From positions 372,001 to 436,000 of the forward strand of contig JAIXMP010000018.1 of assembly GCA_025677815.1 (NCBI GenBank): a stretch of 64,000 nt of DNA, in the 5' to 3' direction. The notes below the pieces were generated by a model. The model made no database searches. It had not been told where the DNA came from and worked only from the letters and a program-made list of their open reading frames with translations. Position 1 is the first letter of the stretch. Every line of letters starts with the position of its first letter. Origin of the DNA: Phascolomyces articulosus (Eukaryota; Mucoromycota; Mucoromycetes; Mucorales; Lichtheimiaceae). Positions 48,791 to 61,995 of the stretch are shown here, piece by piece. The translations under genes were made by a program, and so were the position numbers.

Positions 48791-49896
48791 TGCTCTCCGG
48801 GAAATCAACCCACTTAGTCACTCCAAAGATGAATCAGGACCTGAAGAGCCACCACTACCATCCCAACTCACATCATTCAAATCAAGAAAATCACTGACTA
48901 GTTTTTCTCTCTCTACTCCCCTCCTACATAAATATTTTCCTTCTCTTTCTTCTTTTACAAGTGTATCATTACCACATCATCACACTAGCTTAGCTTTTTC
49001 TCCTAAAAAAAAAAAGGGGAGAGGTTTCAGCTGAGGTCATATAACCTTTATTTATAACATAAACTTACCTCAGAGTACCGCAAGGAAGCGACCCCATGTC
49101 TATAGGCGCAGGTCAATTCAGTATTCCACAATAATAAATATTAATTTTAACCTATAATAATACGTAACAAATCGATTGGCAAAAAAAAATACGGAAAACT
49201 TCTTTCATATTTATATAGAAGGGGTCGTCAAAATAAGAAATTTAATTGCTGAGCAGTAACCATTCTCTTTCATTTTGATAAATTTGTTGCTCAGCTATAA
49301 CATTGTGAGAGCATATCGCTTTTTAATACAGTCAAACTACTTTGTGTGGTTATAGGTAGTACTAATTTTATATTTATATACAGCAATGTGATGGTCCGTG
49401 TTGCACAAGTATGTGGAGAATCATTTGGCCTCGAAATTATAGTTGTTCTGATAGTTCCATAGAATTTTACTTTATTATTAATGAGATTGGAAGACGATGA
49501 TTTTACTCTTATGTTTATATGAAAAGAAATTCTGTTTATACAAATATTTATTATAGCTTTCTATTTTTTAAGATCCATATTTATGCCTCAGGTTTTATTT
49601 GATTCCATTTCGATTGAAGTAGTTGATGCATCCATAATATCTGCAGACGGATAATACATGCTATTGCTTTGGCCATTATTATGCCTTGGTGGTTTTATTT
49701 TAGTTTTCGAGCATAGCGATAATGATGTTGAAGAATACGTTCTACTGCCATGTATTGGAATGGAAAAGTGATGGTTATTATTACTGTTGCTCTTATCGCT
49801 AACAAGGATTGCTGTATTGTTATCATGGTCGTAGTATGTTGCATTATTTTTCAGACAATTACAAAAAGAACTATTATCATTATTATTAATTTACCG
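48791..49896. other. Spacer, mostly non-coding
   Basis: A CT-rich tract lies near 48905-48960. Beyond that it is AT-rich with no gene, up to the 3' end of the minus-strand small membrane protein gene. Confidence 0.4.
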
Positions 49897-50421
49897 TTAT
49901 TTTTCTCTTGTGTCAACAATCTTCCCCGTGAGTAATGCCTTCAATACAAATCAAGAAAGAAAAAATTGATATAATAAAAACGGTAGTAGCAGAGATATAT
50001 ACTTGCAATAAATTTTTTATCGGTTTCCAAAATGTATAAAGGCAATAGGAAGACTCACAGCCATATTCTGGACAACGAAGAATATCTTTCCAGACACATT
50101 CGAGAATACATCTAAGAAGAAATTTGAGTATGTGTCCTGCTATCCAAGGTGGACCCCAAAATAGGCTTGAGAAAGCGTACAGTAGAGCTTTGAATAGACT
50201 GTCACCTATATAATTGGCATAAAAAAGAACGATAAACAAAAAAATATACAGTAATATAAATCTTAATGCTTTGGAAAAAAGGAATAATAATTAGCTACTA
50301 TACCAACTTCAAATTTTCGGATTACTGTAACAATACAAACCCAAAAAAAACCTATAAATCCTGATACAATCACACCTGTTAAATCGATATTCATGTCGAC
50401 CTCTTCGTCATCGTTATCCAT
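49897..50421 (-). CDS. Small cysteine-rich two-span membrane protein, 120 residues
   Basis: Three exons in phase: 50421-50304, 50205-50003, 49938-49897. The acidic N-terminus (MDNDDEEVDMNIDLTG) is followed by a span (VIVSGFIGFFWVCIVTVI), a short loop, a second hydrophobic region rich in aromatics (ALLYAFSSLFWGPPWIAGHI), then CILECVWKDILRCPEYGCE with clustered cysteines and a basic end. Clean splice sites with preserved phase argue for a real gene despite its size. I do not recognise the family. By topology it could be an ER or organelle membrane protein; that is a guess. Confidence 0.6.
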
Positions 50422-51213
50422 TTTTTATATATAGAAAGCTGATAGAGTTATATATAAACAATGAAAAAAATAAATAACTGAACAAAAGGAACAATAAATA
50501 ATTTTATCAGCCATCTGGAGCAGAAAAAGGCCATTCACAAAAGGAAAAACAGAGTTTCCACAGCAATAATATAGATATATCCGTGCTCAGCTGATTTTGT
50601 TCATTTATGCAAAAGAGGTTTCTGTGGCATACCTAAAATCTTTGTCTAAAAAAGTAGTAGCTCTCCTCATTGTTTAAAAATACGTACTCGTAATAGCATA
50701 TTGACAAAGTACAATTTTCCACCTGGGAGCGTTTTTTTGACATTTATACGAGTACAAAATACCTTCCCCAACACTATTATCAACAAAAATCCAAAGATCA
50801 TATGAAACAACAGATCCATCCGAGAACTGGATGGACCTTTTTTTAGATCTCTAATCCCGTCCGATAATTCGCTCTAAGACACATATAATAATACTTCAAA
50901 ACATGTATTGCCATATTGGTGGAACTTGCGATAAATAAAGCAATTAAACATTTCCCAGAGGATATAATAAGTACATTTAATATGATAATTTTTTTTGGCC
51001 CTTAGAGCACTCAAAACCAGATGTTTATTATATATATAATGCGAACTCTCACGATAAGCGCAACAAAACGACAGATAATATAGCAGTGTACTAATAAGTA
51101 CTATGATGACGTTTTACAACCTTAGCATTATTATAAATACCTAAGGATACATATATAAATATCGAATTAATATATTTCGTAGCTAATAACAAAATCACGT
51201 CAACTACTAGATA
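50422..51213. other. Intergenic
   Basis: Promoter side of the small membrane protein and 3' flank of the Rab-like gene. No gene or structured element seen. Confidence 0.45.
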
Positions 51214-52428
51214 TTACTGGTTCTTTTTATATTTTTTGTTTTGTTTACCGTTTACAACATCCTGAAATAAATTATCAATGTTATTTAAATTGAGGGCAGA
51301 TGTTTCAATAAAGGATAGACCATTGTTCTCTGGTACAAATATAAAATAGTACATATTACATGGTGAGTAGTCACGAATGCAATAGGAATATTCTTCTTCT
51401 CTTTACATAATGTTTTTTATGAATATCACTAAGTACATATATATAAAAACATACCAGCAAACTGTCTTGCTTCATCGATTGAAACAGAACGTTTGTCATT
51501 TAAATCAATCTTGTTACCAACCAATAGACGGTATACATCATCCTGACTTTTCTTGAATTGGCTTAATTCTTCAAGCCAGTACGTAGTAGCATTTTCAAAA
51601 CTTGCACGATCTGTGATACTGTACACTACAATCACACCTACTGCACCACGATAATATCTATTAAATAATTGTATATATTTAGTATAATTTATAATAAAAA
51701 ATAAAGTATCTTTGGTTACCAACCAAATCTTAATGAAAAAGAAGAAATAACATACTGGAATCCAGCACTTTGATATTTTTTTGAACCGCCTATTGTATAT
51801 AAAAAGATATATTAATGGCAATGATCATGATAGAGGTATTCTCATATAGCCCTTAAACATACAATGCTTTTGTGATAGTACATTCACACCCAAAAATCGT
51901 ATAAACCACCCTTCTGATACACAGCATATCAATTAGAATAAATACATCAAGCTTTACCTCTATCCCAGATTTGTGCTTTAACTCTTTTGCCATCTGGTTG
52001 TACTTCAAATATCTTTTGAGCAAACTCTACTATATCCGTTTCTTGATAGTTCCTATAAATGTATATATATCACATAATAGGATATCATATAAAATCTAAA
52101 AGTATATTTATTTTTTCTTTTACTCCCAAAATACTAAAGAAATTAGTTGAAGGTACTTACACGTTAAAGTCATTACGGTGTATACGAGAGAGAATGTTGG
52201 ACTTTCCAACGCCAGGGTCTCCAATGAGAACAACTTTATCATTAAGTTAATATCGTTTATTTATTGAAAATTATACACACATATAATATATGCTAGCTTC
52301 TACTAGTTGTTTTTCTTCATTCCCACCCTACGAACAAAAGAAAAAAAATCGCTTGTTTATATAAGGAACATACTTTTAAAAAGATAATCATAATCATTAG
52401 AAGAAGAATCAGTTCCGTCGTTTGTCAT
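51214..52428 (-). CDS. Divergent Rab11/Ypt31-like small GTPase, no prenylation site
   Basis: Six exons in phase: 52428-52374, 52233-52161, 52052-51958, 51789-51755, 51657-51455, 51329-51214; about 191 residues against about 215 usual. Rab11 hallmarks: YDYLFKIVLIG, P-loop GDPGVGKSN, KAQIWD, YYRGAVGVIVVY, NKIDL, NNGLSFIETSAL. Oddities: switch II reads WDRGGSKKY where Rab11 has WDTAGQERY, so the catalytic Gln position is Ser; the P-loop residue equivalent to Ras Gly12 is Pro; switch I is TDIVEF instead of TIGVEF; and the protein ends in a Lys-rich tail (KQNKKYKKNQ) without C-terminal cysteines. Rab11 proteins act in recycling and post-Golgi traffic after geranylgeranylation. This one would be expected to be soluble and slow or unable to hydrolyse GTP (inference). 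It could be a decaying duplicate, but no stop or frameshift is present. Confidence 0.75.
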
Positions 52429-54383
52429 AATATTAATTGATCTGGTTCAAATAATAACGGTAGTAAATATCAAAAAGAATTGTAAGAAATAATGAAAAAA
52501 ATGCATATTTATATAAACCGAACAGGCTTTAATCTAAGCCCATTCTTTGTATGACATAGAGAACTCCAACAACAAATGATTCAAGAATAGCGCCATTTTT
52601 TCCCTTTACATCGTAGACTGCTAATCAATGACTTGAAAGTCATTTTAACAATATCTAGATGCTTATACTATATAGATATTACATTGTATCATTTTTATAT
52701 TCATAGTAAATAAAATTCTCTTTTTTTTTGGATGAGTTAAAGATATCTTTGAATTGATGATGTTGGCTCAGCAATCAATTGCATTGCATGAAAAAAGTGA
52801 TTCACTAGTCAATAGCAGCGCCGTTTACCAAATATAGATTTTTTCACGTAGGCTATTTTTCTTTTACTTGGTGCCATCACAAATATAAACAAAGCATAAC
52901 TCGTCCTCTTTGACTATATTTTTTTATAACGATCCTACCAATTTTTTTTTAAATACTTCATTATAAAAACTAGTTCCTATTTTTATTTTTATTTTTACGA
53001 TATTTGACATATTGTTACTAGTATTTCCTGTGAAGTCACGTATGACATGATGTTCTGTTATGCAAAAAAGTGGTGTTCAAACTTCCACATATGTTATTGG
53101 TAACACGTTTGTGTTTTTCTGGGTTACTCATGTGCTCGATGGGAGTAACAAATAACATGTAAGCTGGGAACATTAATCAAAAATATGTAATTTTGTACTC
53201 TAGCCTCTGGTTGAAAATCATCAAATAACATATGTTAGATATGCAAAAATGGTTCAAGGCGTATGCTAATAATCAATAATTGAGAGAACCTCTTGCATCT
53301 TCATGTATATAATAATTATACTAATAAAAAAGGAGGGAAAAAATTATTCATCTTTATAACCACAATGCCAATATAACCATCGTAAGCTGTTGATCTTTAC
53401 TATTATTATAAAAAATATTCTATTTTTACAAAAACAACCAGAAAATGGGCTGGGGCCATGGTAAAAGTAAATCTAGAATATGTTGAGTAAGTAGTATAAC
53501 CGTGATCTCGATATCATTGAAGATCGACACCATTATGCTTGATGATGATCATTTTTCATTCGTTGTGAAACGACCTTTCAATTTATGGTGCAACACCACG
53601 CGTCCTCCTGACCAACTAAATTTCACTCCGCTAGATTTCGTCTTTATAAGTTCAAAGACTATTACTTGTTGATCAAAAGAAGTGTGTTGTGCTGAGCAAA
53701 ATGAGAATGCTTTTTTTTTGTCATTTACTTTTTTTCATTTGAGTGACTCATTAAAAATACATTTTTAAAAGTATTTCTCATAAGCACAATACTGTATAAC
53801 CATAAAAGAACATTGATGTTATTCTGGACAATCCAATTATAGTCTTTATTATAGTTCCCTCCTCTTTTTTTTTTCACCGTACTATTCACCTTTTATGCCA
53901 AACGATCATCATCATCATCATCATCATCATTATGATAATTATTTTAAACATGTATAAATAATCTAATCACGGAAAAACGGGAATCCATTTTGTTATGTTT
54001 ATATAAAAAGTGAATATAGAATACTTTTATATTTTTTCATACTCCAAGTCGTCATTATCATCACTTACTCAAACCAAATAAAGACTAGGTTTTGATTGTG
54101 TCAAAAAAAATATTTACAAAGAAACAAGGAAGGTTGCATGCATAAAATGGTCGCACAAAGGATGCAAATCACTGCAATACCACACTCCACACTTACATTT
54201 TCCGACGACGACATGACAAATACAAAGTGTTATCCCCTATTTGCTGTTTTTGACCCATCCCCAACATGTCCTATGGGTTCATTTGTCCGCGTTTATCTAC
54301 TCCTTTCTATATAAATTGGTTATTTTATTTGAAAAATAGGAACCGTTTCATTTTTTCTTTTCTTTCATTTCAAATAATACAAA
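52429..54383. other. Intergenic between divergent genes (Rab-like leftward, C2 rightward)
   Basis: Contains both promoters. (ATC)n lies at 53905-53930. No coding frame is convincing; the plus-strand frame at 54096-54314 does not open with ATG. Confidence 0.45.
53905..53930. repeat. ATC trinucleotide repeat
   Basis: Nearly nine perfect ATC units in the intergenic space upstream of the C2-domain gene. Confidence 0.85.
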
Positions 54384-55298
54384 ATGGTTTTTGGTAACTC
54401 TTCTTTTCCTGCTGGTATTCTTACTGTTACTCTCTGTAAGTACTTTTTCTATTTTATATTATACATACATAAAGACATCATTATGATCGATGACTCATCA
54501 TACGAAACCGATTTTATAATACATTGATTAGGTGAAGGCAAAGATTTAAAAGATAAAGACCTTATTGGCAAGGTAATAAAAAAACACCAAAGGAGCTATG
54601 TTCAGTATTGTTGGAAAAAATTATCAGTGGCATCAAAAAAACGTTTAAGGCAAATACTCATATTATTATTTAAGAACGATCCCTATGTGTAAGTTATATA
54701 TATATATATTAGATAGTCAAAAGTTGTATAAAGTATTTTATAGATTTGTTATGTAGATAGTTGTATTAGTAGTAGTCAATATACCCTTGTTTTATACATT
54801 TGACAAGATCAAAAAAAACAAGATTGTGGTCAATACCACAGAATAGTAGTAACACGCAATATAGATATATACATGACAAACTCGTATTCTTATTCTCTAC
54901 ATGATACCCCTTTTTTTTAGCGAGTTATGGTTAGATGAAGATTACAAACAACGTTCAAGCAATATTACCGGTACCAATAATCCTGTTTGGAATGAGACTT
55001 TCTCCTTTAATGTGGCCCAAAGTTCACACAGCAAGAAGCTTTGTATCAAGGTCCTTGACAAAGATTTGGTGGGCACTGACAAAATCGGCGATACCAAGGT
55101 GGATCTGAAGGATGTATATACTGGAAAAGAATTTGATGGATGGTAAGGCATATTTTTGTTGTTGTTGTAATAGTGACTTGAAAGTATTTTGTAGACTCAT
55201 TCCATTTTTTCCAAATAACCAGGGTCAAATTACCAGCTAAACTTGGATTGACGAGTCATGGCGAACTTCATTTGAGAATCCATTTTACCCCCAACTGA
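54384..55298 (+). CDS. Small C2-domain protein
   Basis: Five exons in phase: 54384-54435, 54532-54572, a 14-nt microexon 54675-54688, 54921-55142, 55223-55298; 134 residues. The product is a single C2 domain: GILTVTLCEGKDLKDKDLIG, then NDPYVELWL, TGTNNPVWNETFSFNV, KVLDKDLVGTDKIGD and GELHLRIHF. Asp residues in the loop regions (KDLKDKD, NDPYV, DKDLVGTDKIGD) are compatible with calcium-dependent lipid binding. NDPYV, the most conserved C2 motif, depends entirely on the microexon. Similar stand-alone C2 proteins in fungi and plants attach to membranes in traffic or signalling; the exact role is unknown. The start follows an A-rich leader (ATACAAAATGG). Confidence 0.85.
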
Positions 55299-57779
55299 AA
55301 AAAAAATACCCATAATTATAATATACCAATCTTTGTTACCGTTTTGCTGTTTTCATGCATCTTCCTTTACATTGCATATTTTTTTGGACATTATTTCGTG
55401 GTGCATAAAGGGACAAAAAAAAGTTTGATACGTGTTGATACTTTTTTGTTGATCAAATTGAAGTTACTTCTAAGTATATTGACCCATACTTTTTTAGTCT
55501 TCTTGATGCAAGATGTTACCAACGATATGTATTTTTTTATATAGTAAAAAAAATAATAATCCCACCATAGCAATAGTGAATCATGGAAGATATAGAAAAC
55601 CGCATCTCATTTTTAATTTGTACCAATATCAGATTCAATTTAATATATAATTCCACCATTGTAAAGTAAAAGTCATTATAATATTTCTTTATCGTTTATA
55701 TATTAGTTTATTATTATACATCATATGAAATCCTTTACCTTCAAATAAAGCAAGTAGATTCTGACAGTTTGGTCACACCATATCCAAAAATAAATACCCC
55801 AGCTTATTAGCTGGTCTGTTCCACAAGTGATGGCACAGGATCTGTCTTGATACAGTTGCTCATAACATGGCGATGTTAAAGTGCCTGGCGTCAATCATAT
55901 TAAAAGTTAAGAAATGGCTCTTGGCCATGAAAATAATCCTTTAACGTCGATACCAAGCTGGAAAAACTAATCTAAAAGTGATCCTCACCCTTCGGTTCAA
56001 ATATCTATAAAGGATAGTTAAGACAAACCATTCGATTTTGTTTCAAATGTAATAATATGTTGCCTAATAATAGCAATTTGCTGATTAAAACCGTTAAAAT
56101 ACTTCTTTATATTATTGTGGTTTATCATTGCAATAATACATGTAACATAATCGAAACTTGTTCTCAACTGACTACGTTAATTTATATATTAAGTTGATGA
56201 TTTTGATTAAGGGTATGTCAACAATAATCGACGCATGTCTATTTTCCTCTCCCTTTTCCTATATCATATTCGCAGTATATTATATATAAAATGCAACCAA
56301 ATGAATCTCTCATGTTCCATGTCTCATATTATTATATCATTATAAAAAATATAGTTTTTCTATATTCTCGTCAGTATTCCAACTGAAATTCACTAGCCTA
56401 CATAGCTTTTTTTAGGATTGGATATACACACATATATATATATGTGAAGTCGATAATATTATTGGGCCCAGTGATGGTAGAATTCTGTTTCTTAAATTTG
56501 CTGTGTTATCGCTCAAAGCTTTGATTTTAATGGTATACAGCTTTGGGTACTATCGATCTTTACCAACTGGAGAACTTTTGTTTGAAGTTATAAACTGGCC
56601 AATACATTTTAATTCATACATAAGAATTCTCAAAAGTTTACATATAAAGAGAATACAAGTGCTAAAAAGTAAAATGATGGATGCCATTTTTTGTTTTATA
56701 AAAAAGAAGCCCACGCAATTATTGCACAATAGGATTACAATGGCATCATTATTCTGTTAAGTAGTGTGCTTATAATATTCTGCCATAGCAAAGGTATCAC
56801 TCTGACAGACTTAAAATTCTCTCACGATCAAGGAGTCATCTTTTTTTAACAATTTACTACTGAGTCAACTTTTATTGCATAATATCTACCAACGTACATA
56901 ATGATAATAACAACAACAACGCGTCGAATTAATTCTTCCCACGTCCGTTGTTGTGGTTGTTTGTTGTTTATTTCAAATTATTACGTACACGCAAAACTTA
57001 TTTAAACTGTTTCAATAAATTTTGGGTTGTTTATAACTCGCTTTGCCTTCATGAAAAAATATTCCCATCGTATACACGATAGTATACAAATAAAAGGCGT
57101 GAAAAGGGTGCCATCAGCTCCAAAGTTTAGACCAATTTTTGTTACATACCAAGCAATACTGCGCATATAAACACAAAAAAGGCATAGACGTCATTTTTGC
57201 CCTGTTCATGGTTATACCAACCAGCCTTCTTTGCATATGATTTGACATGGTTTTATTTCCCCATCCCTACAGGATATACTTTTTCTCATGATAAAAAGGA
57301 TGCTTTTCAACCATGTTAAGAGGCATCCCTTCTTTGTAAAATTTTAACTTTATGCGGTCGGAAGAGATGTAGTGCATGCATTCGCTAAGCCTGATTCTAA
57401 TTCTATTTTTCTAAAACAGCCATAACTATATAAAAATTCCGTTAGGGGAAGGATTCCATCCATTAGGAAAATGTAAAAGAAATCATGAACATTCTATGTA
57501 GTATAGAATCGCTTTTAAAAATAATGGTTGTTGTTGTCAGACTCTTGGGAAGAGGGTTGTATTAAAGGTGTGATTGTTTTAAATACGTCAATGCATCATG
57601 CATGATAAAAAAAGGGGGCAGTATTTGGTTGGGGAACTTTCTGAAATATATTTTTCTTTCACTTTTTATTTTTTTCCTTTTAATATAACTTTTTTTCATA
57701 TAAGCGAGTACACACACATATAAATATATGCGTGTACTACGATAATAATAATAACAACAACAACAACAAAAATCATATT
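55299..57779. other. Intergenic
   Basis: 3' flank of the C2 gene and 5' side of the acetyltransferase gene. AT-rich; a plus-strand frame at 56503-56760 has no recognisable motif. A short TA/CA-rich dyad (ACACATATATATATATGTG) lies near 56428-56446. Nothing else seen. Confidence 0.4.
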
Positions 57780-58613
57780 ATGATCATAACAAAACGAGTA
57801 CCCACATCGCAACAACAAAGAATGAAGCACATGGTTCTAAAGGATCATATCTACTTGCGACCAGTGATGTTGGATGATTTACAAAGAGCGGAAGAAATTG
57901 CTTCTGTCATAAACACTTCATATACATCTGATGGTATATTGTATATTTATCTCTGAACATCAAGCCGTTGTATAGTTTATATCTTCCGTTGAAAAAGAAA
58001 AGAGGGAAATAAGCTAAATGTTGTTATTATTTCCATATTTTTAGATGGATGGACATCCATCACATCCTTCGTTCATGGTAGTAGAGTAACATCCAAAGAT
58101 ATGGTAGAGCTTATCCATGACACAGTCAATTACGACAAGACTAAAACCATGTTTTTATGTGTCGTCCAATGTGATCCTACTACCCAACAAGAATCAGCAG
58201 TCATTGGTACATTTCTTATCCAAGGTGGAGGTGAAGCAGGAAAAGGATCCATCTTCCCAGCCATTGTGCAGCGATCAGATACTCCAACGTTAACTAAACA
58301 AGAACAACAAATTGTGAAAGAAAACGAATGCTGTTTGCGTCTTTTCTGTATCTTACCCAAATATCAATCGCATGGACTTGGAGGACGACTTCAAAGGGCT
58401 GGATTTTTATATGCACGTGATATATTAGGATATCCTTATGCCATTGTATGGGTCTTTGAACATCGAACACCTGCATTATTAGCATCGTATCGTAAAATAG
58501 GTTGGCAAATGATTGGCACCATGGCTCATCCAAAACCCCAATGTCTCAAAGATAAAAGTACGCGCTATCTTTTACTTAAAAATGATCTCAAGTTGGTAAA
58601 AAGTGTTTTGTGA
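57780..58613 (+). CDS. GNAT-family N-acetyltransferase
   Basis: Two exons (57780-57933, 58045-58613) in phase, 240 residues. N-terminal strand IYLRPVMLDDLQRAEEIASV is the usual GNAT entry. Then WTSITSFVHGSRVTSKDMVE and a core strand with IGTFLIQGGG. The acetyl-CoA signature is in LRLFCILPKYQSHGLGGRLQ: the P-x-Y-Q-S-H-G-L-G-G is the Q/R-x-x-G-x-G/A loop that grips the pyrophosphate. It is followed by helix AGFLYARDILG and the strand YAIVWVFEHRTPALLASYRK, with the Tyr and Gly of the late motif (KIGWQMIGTM). By family it transfers acetyl to an amine; the substrate cannot be told. ATG 57780 is chosen because the open frame upstream has no ATG, only a GTG. Confidence 0.8.
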
Positions 58614-59542
58614 AATAAAGAGAGAGAATGTATTCGTATCTAGTTACTGAAATAAAATCAATCAATCACTCAAAATGTTGATTTGTTTTCTTGGTGGAAA
58701 ATTCTACGTAGTAGTGAAATAAACAAGAGAGAGAAGGATTTATTCTAAATTTATGATACACATCTATGAATGGATAGATGGATATTACAAAGGAGATGAT
58801 CCTAATCAATCTGGATTATCACGGGAAAATGGTCTTTATATATATTATTAATGACCATTCTACTAATGACTTACGTGTTTATCGATCTGCCCTGTACAAA
58901 ATTACGATAGAGATCCATGGCAGTGATCTACATTTATTTTAGCCATGGTAAAGAGGTCATTTATATATCTTGAATGAGTATTATGTATAACCATCATTAC
59001 TTCTTCCCCTCCGGAAAAGGATCATAGATGATGTATCTAACTATATACATATACGTACATGTAATAACTCGTGGATGTGTATATATCATATTTATCTTGC
59101 ATGCAATTCAATCCTCCTCCATCCAACCCTGGTTTTTTTTTTGATTGTACAAAATATCATTACTCCATAAAAAAAAAGATAACGCTGGATGAGAAGGGAA
59201 AGAGATACAGCCATTTTTATTTTTATTGTGGGCATCCAAATAATGATATTTCGAAGAAACCAAGTAAAAGTGCATAGTGGGCTAATGGAGTATAATAAAG
59301 ATAAAAAAAAAGCGGACGGAAAGAGAGTGAGAAATATAAATGAATTTGTAGAAAAATAATATACAAAGTTTTTTTATCTGTTATATGAAGAAGAGAAGGT
59401 ACTAAGAGTAGAGTGCAAGAACGCGTCTTTTTTGCGATGAGTATATAGTATAATATGAATGAGGGGGATGTGATATGTGTGTATATAGATGAGGTAAAAT
59501 GAACAAATAGGGAAGTTGTATAAAATCCGAATATCGGATTGA
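58614..59542. other. Intergenic between convergent genes
   Basis: Shared 3' flanks of the acetyltransferase (rightward) and the La-related protein (leftward). No gene; the frame at 59071-59277 has only low-complexity sequence. Confidence 0.45.
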
Positions 59543-61699
59543 TTAATGGTGTCGTTTCTTGTTACGCTTCACGACATTTGCATATGTCACTGTGTCAGGA
59601 TCTTGTGGAGTGGTTGTTGTACGACGATTATTAGTTGTTGTTGCACCTGTCGAATTATTTTTATTTCCAGGTCGTCGTTGTAAGTTATTCTTTTTGTTTT
59701 TGTTGTTGTTATGATTGTTGTTGATCGTAGAAGTAGTATTGGTAGTAGTTGTAAGCGACTTGTTGTTTTTAGCTAGTTGCTCTCGTTTTCTTTTACTCTT
59801 TTGACCTCCACGACGCGTACGTCTTCTTTTCTTTGTGGAGACTTCTTTTTCATCCTCTAATTTTTCTTTCTTATCCAGATCATCCAATTGGAGCCTATCC
59901 TTATTATCATTTATCGATCCAAAAGTGACAAGAGAAGAGGAGTGTTGCTTTTGTTTATGCCGTCGTTGAATGGATTCAAATCTAACAAGTCATGATTTGG
60001 ATAGAACCAATAGGAAATGTAAGAATTAAAACAAACAAACAAATACGGTGGCTCGAGCAATCAACAAAAAAAAGCTTAATTTTTTTTACATGTTATGAAT
60101 GGCAGGGATGGATTTCATCCTGGCAGCAACCGGTTTTTCCTTGAATAAACAACCACGGGTATCATAAAAGAATTTTAAAGCATCGTCTTCCGATTCGAAT
60201 ACAATGTACCAAATATTACCAAAATCATACTTGATATTTTTCACAGGTGGTGAATCTAGTTCACGTAACAAGTCGGTAATTTCCTATATAATTATAGAAC
60301 ATAATAAAGATATTTGAGGTAAATTTCCCACGATATACAAAAAAAGGGACAATGGTACGAGGGGAATCCGTTCTATAGAATATCCAAAAAAGATAATAAT
60401 GAAGTTGAAGAATGAATAAGCATTTACCTGTTCGGTAGTTTCTTGAGGTAATTCTCGAAGAATGACGGTGGTTCGTTCCATGGATGGAGAAATATTGGGT
60501 TTCACTCTTGTTTCAGTTTCATCGACAATTACATAAGGAGAACGTTTCAAGACTTGAATAATTTCATGAATATCGGTTGTATAATGTTGAACTCGATGAA
60601 ATTGGGCAATGGTAGTAATGGGAACATATAAATCGATATCCATTTGTGATACTGTTTTTTTTTCATTTATTCATTTAACATCGTACGGTTTTTTCATTAT
60701 AATAAAAAAAAATGTGGAGAAAAAAAAAGATGAGTTGCTTTGTTTGATTGTATTTTTTGTACGACATTTTTTACCTAAATAGATATCATTGGCAAGATTG
60801 TGTCTATAATTTTTTTATTAGATATAGGTTATACATAATTGGTTAAAGAGAGAAAAAAAAATTATTTTTACTATTCTTTCACATCCATCCTTAATTCATC
60901 CATGATGATGATTTATCTACCTTGAAAAATAATATTCTAATTGTCTTTGTAAACAGCCATAATCTACTTCTTCTTCATAACGTTGGGATGGATGTTGATT
61001 TCTAAAACTATTTGCTATTTTATATAATTTCTTTTAAGCTTTTTTTTTGTACCTTTTTATTTCGTCCGGGGTAAAAACAAGCCGGTCAATCCGAATTTAG
61101 GATGAAACCCGAAAAAAAAAAGAGTTCTTACCAGAAAACATATTTTCACTCCACATAAATGAATCATCAGTTAAAATGATTTCAAGATCATCATCTTGAT
61201 CATCTAGTGAATAGGGATCATCATGATATCCTCCATGATCTTCATCCGTCATACTACTCAGTGTAGGTGAAATACATGAAACACTTGAGTAAGAACAAGA
61301 AGAATGGTGTTCTTGATAAAGAGCATCATCCTCTTCTTCTTCTTCTTCTGAATCAAATGATTCATGATGATGATGATTCAATAAATCTGTTGTGGTCGAT
61401 GAAGGTGTTGTTATTTTACTAGGTGGAGCTGCTGACGTTGTTGTATCCATGACGGGAGAAATTGAATCTGTCAAGAAAGGAGATGAAAAAGTAGGAGCAA
61501 AATAAGGTGGTGGATAATGATATAAAAAATGATAAGGTGGTGGTAATTGTTCACTATTATAATAAGAAGAACCGGGTTGTTTGAATTGGTGCGGTGAAGG
61601 AAGGGGAGGAGAACAAGGGGAACTTGAAAGAATCGTATTCTTCATTTTGTCATTGCTACCAAGATTAAGGGTATACATTGAAGAGGTAATGGAGTCCAT
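59543..61699 (-). CDS. La-related RNA-binding protein (LARP4/Slf1-like)
   Basis: Six exons in phase: 61699-61132, 61014-60921, 60803-60775, 60651-60428, 60283-60090, 59981-59543; 515 residues. The N-terminal about 190 residues are Ser/Pro/Asp-rich with an acidic run (SEEEEEEDD) and no fold. The La motif spans exons 2-4: LQRQLEYYFSRHNLANDIYL, VSQMDIDLYVPITTIAQF and VIVDETETRVKPN. It is followed by an RRM-like domain: TTVILRELPQETTEQEITDL, NIWYIVFESEDDALKFFYDT and PVAARMKSIP. The C-terminus is basic and Asn/Thr-rich (STKKRRRTRRGGQKSKRKRE). La motif plus this type of RRM is the LARP4/Slf1 layout, cytoplasmic proteins that bind mRNA tails and polysomes. Exon 3 is only 29 nt. A (CA)n tract lies 300 bp upstream of the start. 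Confidence 0.85.
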
Positions 61700-61995
61700 G
61701 GTTGCTAATGTGTGTGTGATGACTTTAAGAATACAATGGGCGCGTGTGATAAAGGAAAGAACAAGAAATGGAAGAAAAAGCTGGATAGTATATTTTTTTT
61801 GAATAGGAGAGGAATAAAAAAAAAGTGTAGAAGAGGAAGAAGTGGGGTCAAAAGAAGTGGCTATTGGTTTCCCGTTCGGTCTGTTACTACTCTTTTTATA
61901 GTTGTCTTGTCTGTGTGTGGATTTGGAGAGTGCATGAATTTTGACCCGTTTTTTTTTCTCGAGTCTATCCCCTAAAACACATCCCACACATACGA

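Noticed and set aside
56503..56760. 85-codon plus-strand frame in the 55-57 kb gap
   Set aside because: No motif, no splice partner, surrounding DNA shows no coding signal.
61581..61975. Plus-strand frames opposite the La-related protein's first exon and leader
   Set aside because: Shadows of the minus-strand gene and of its promoter.
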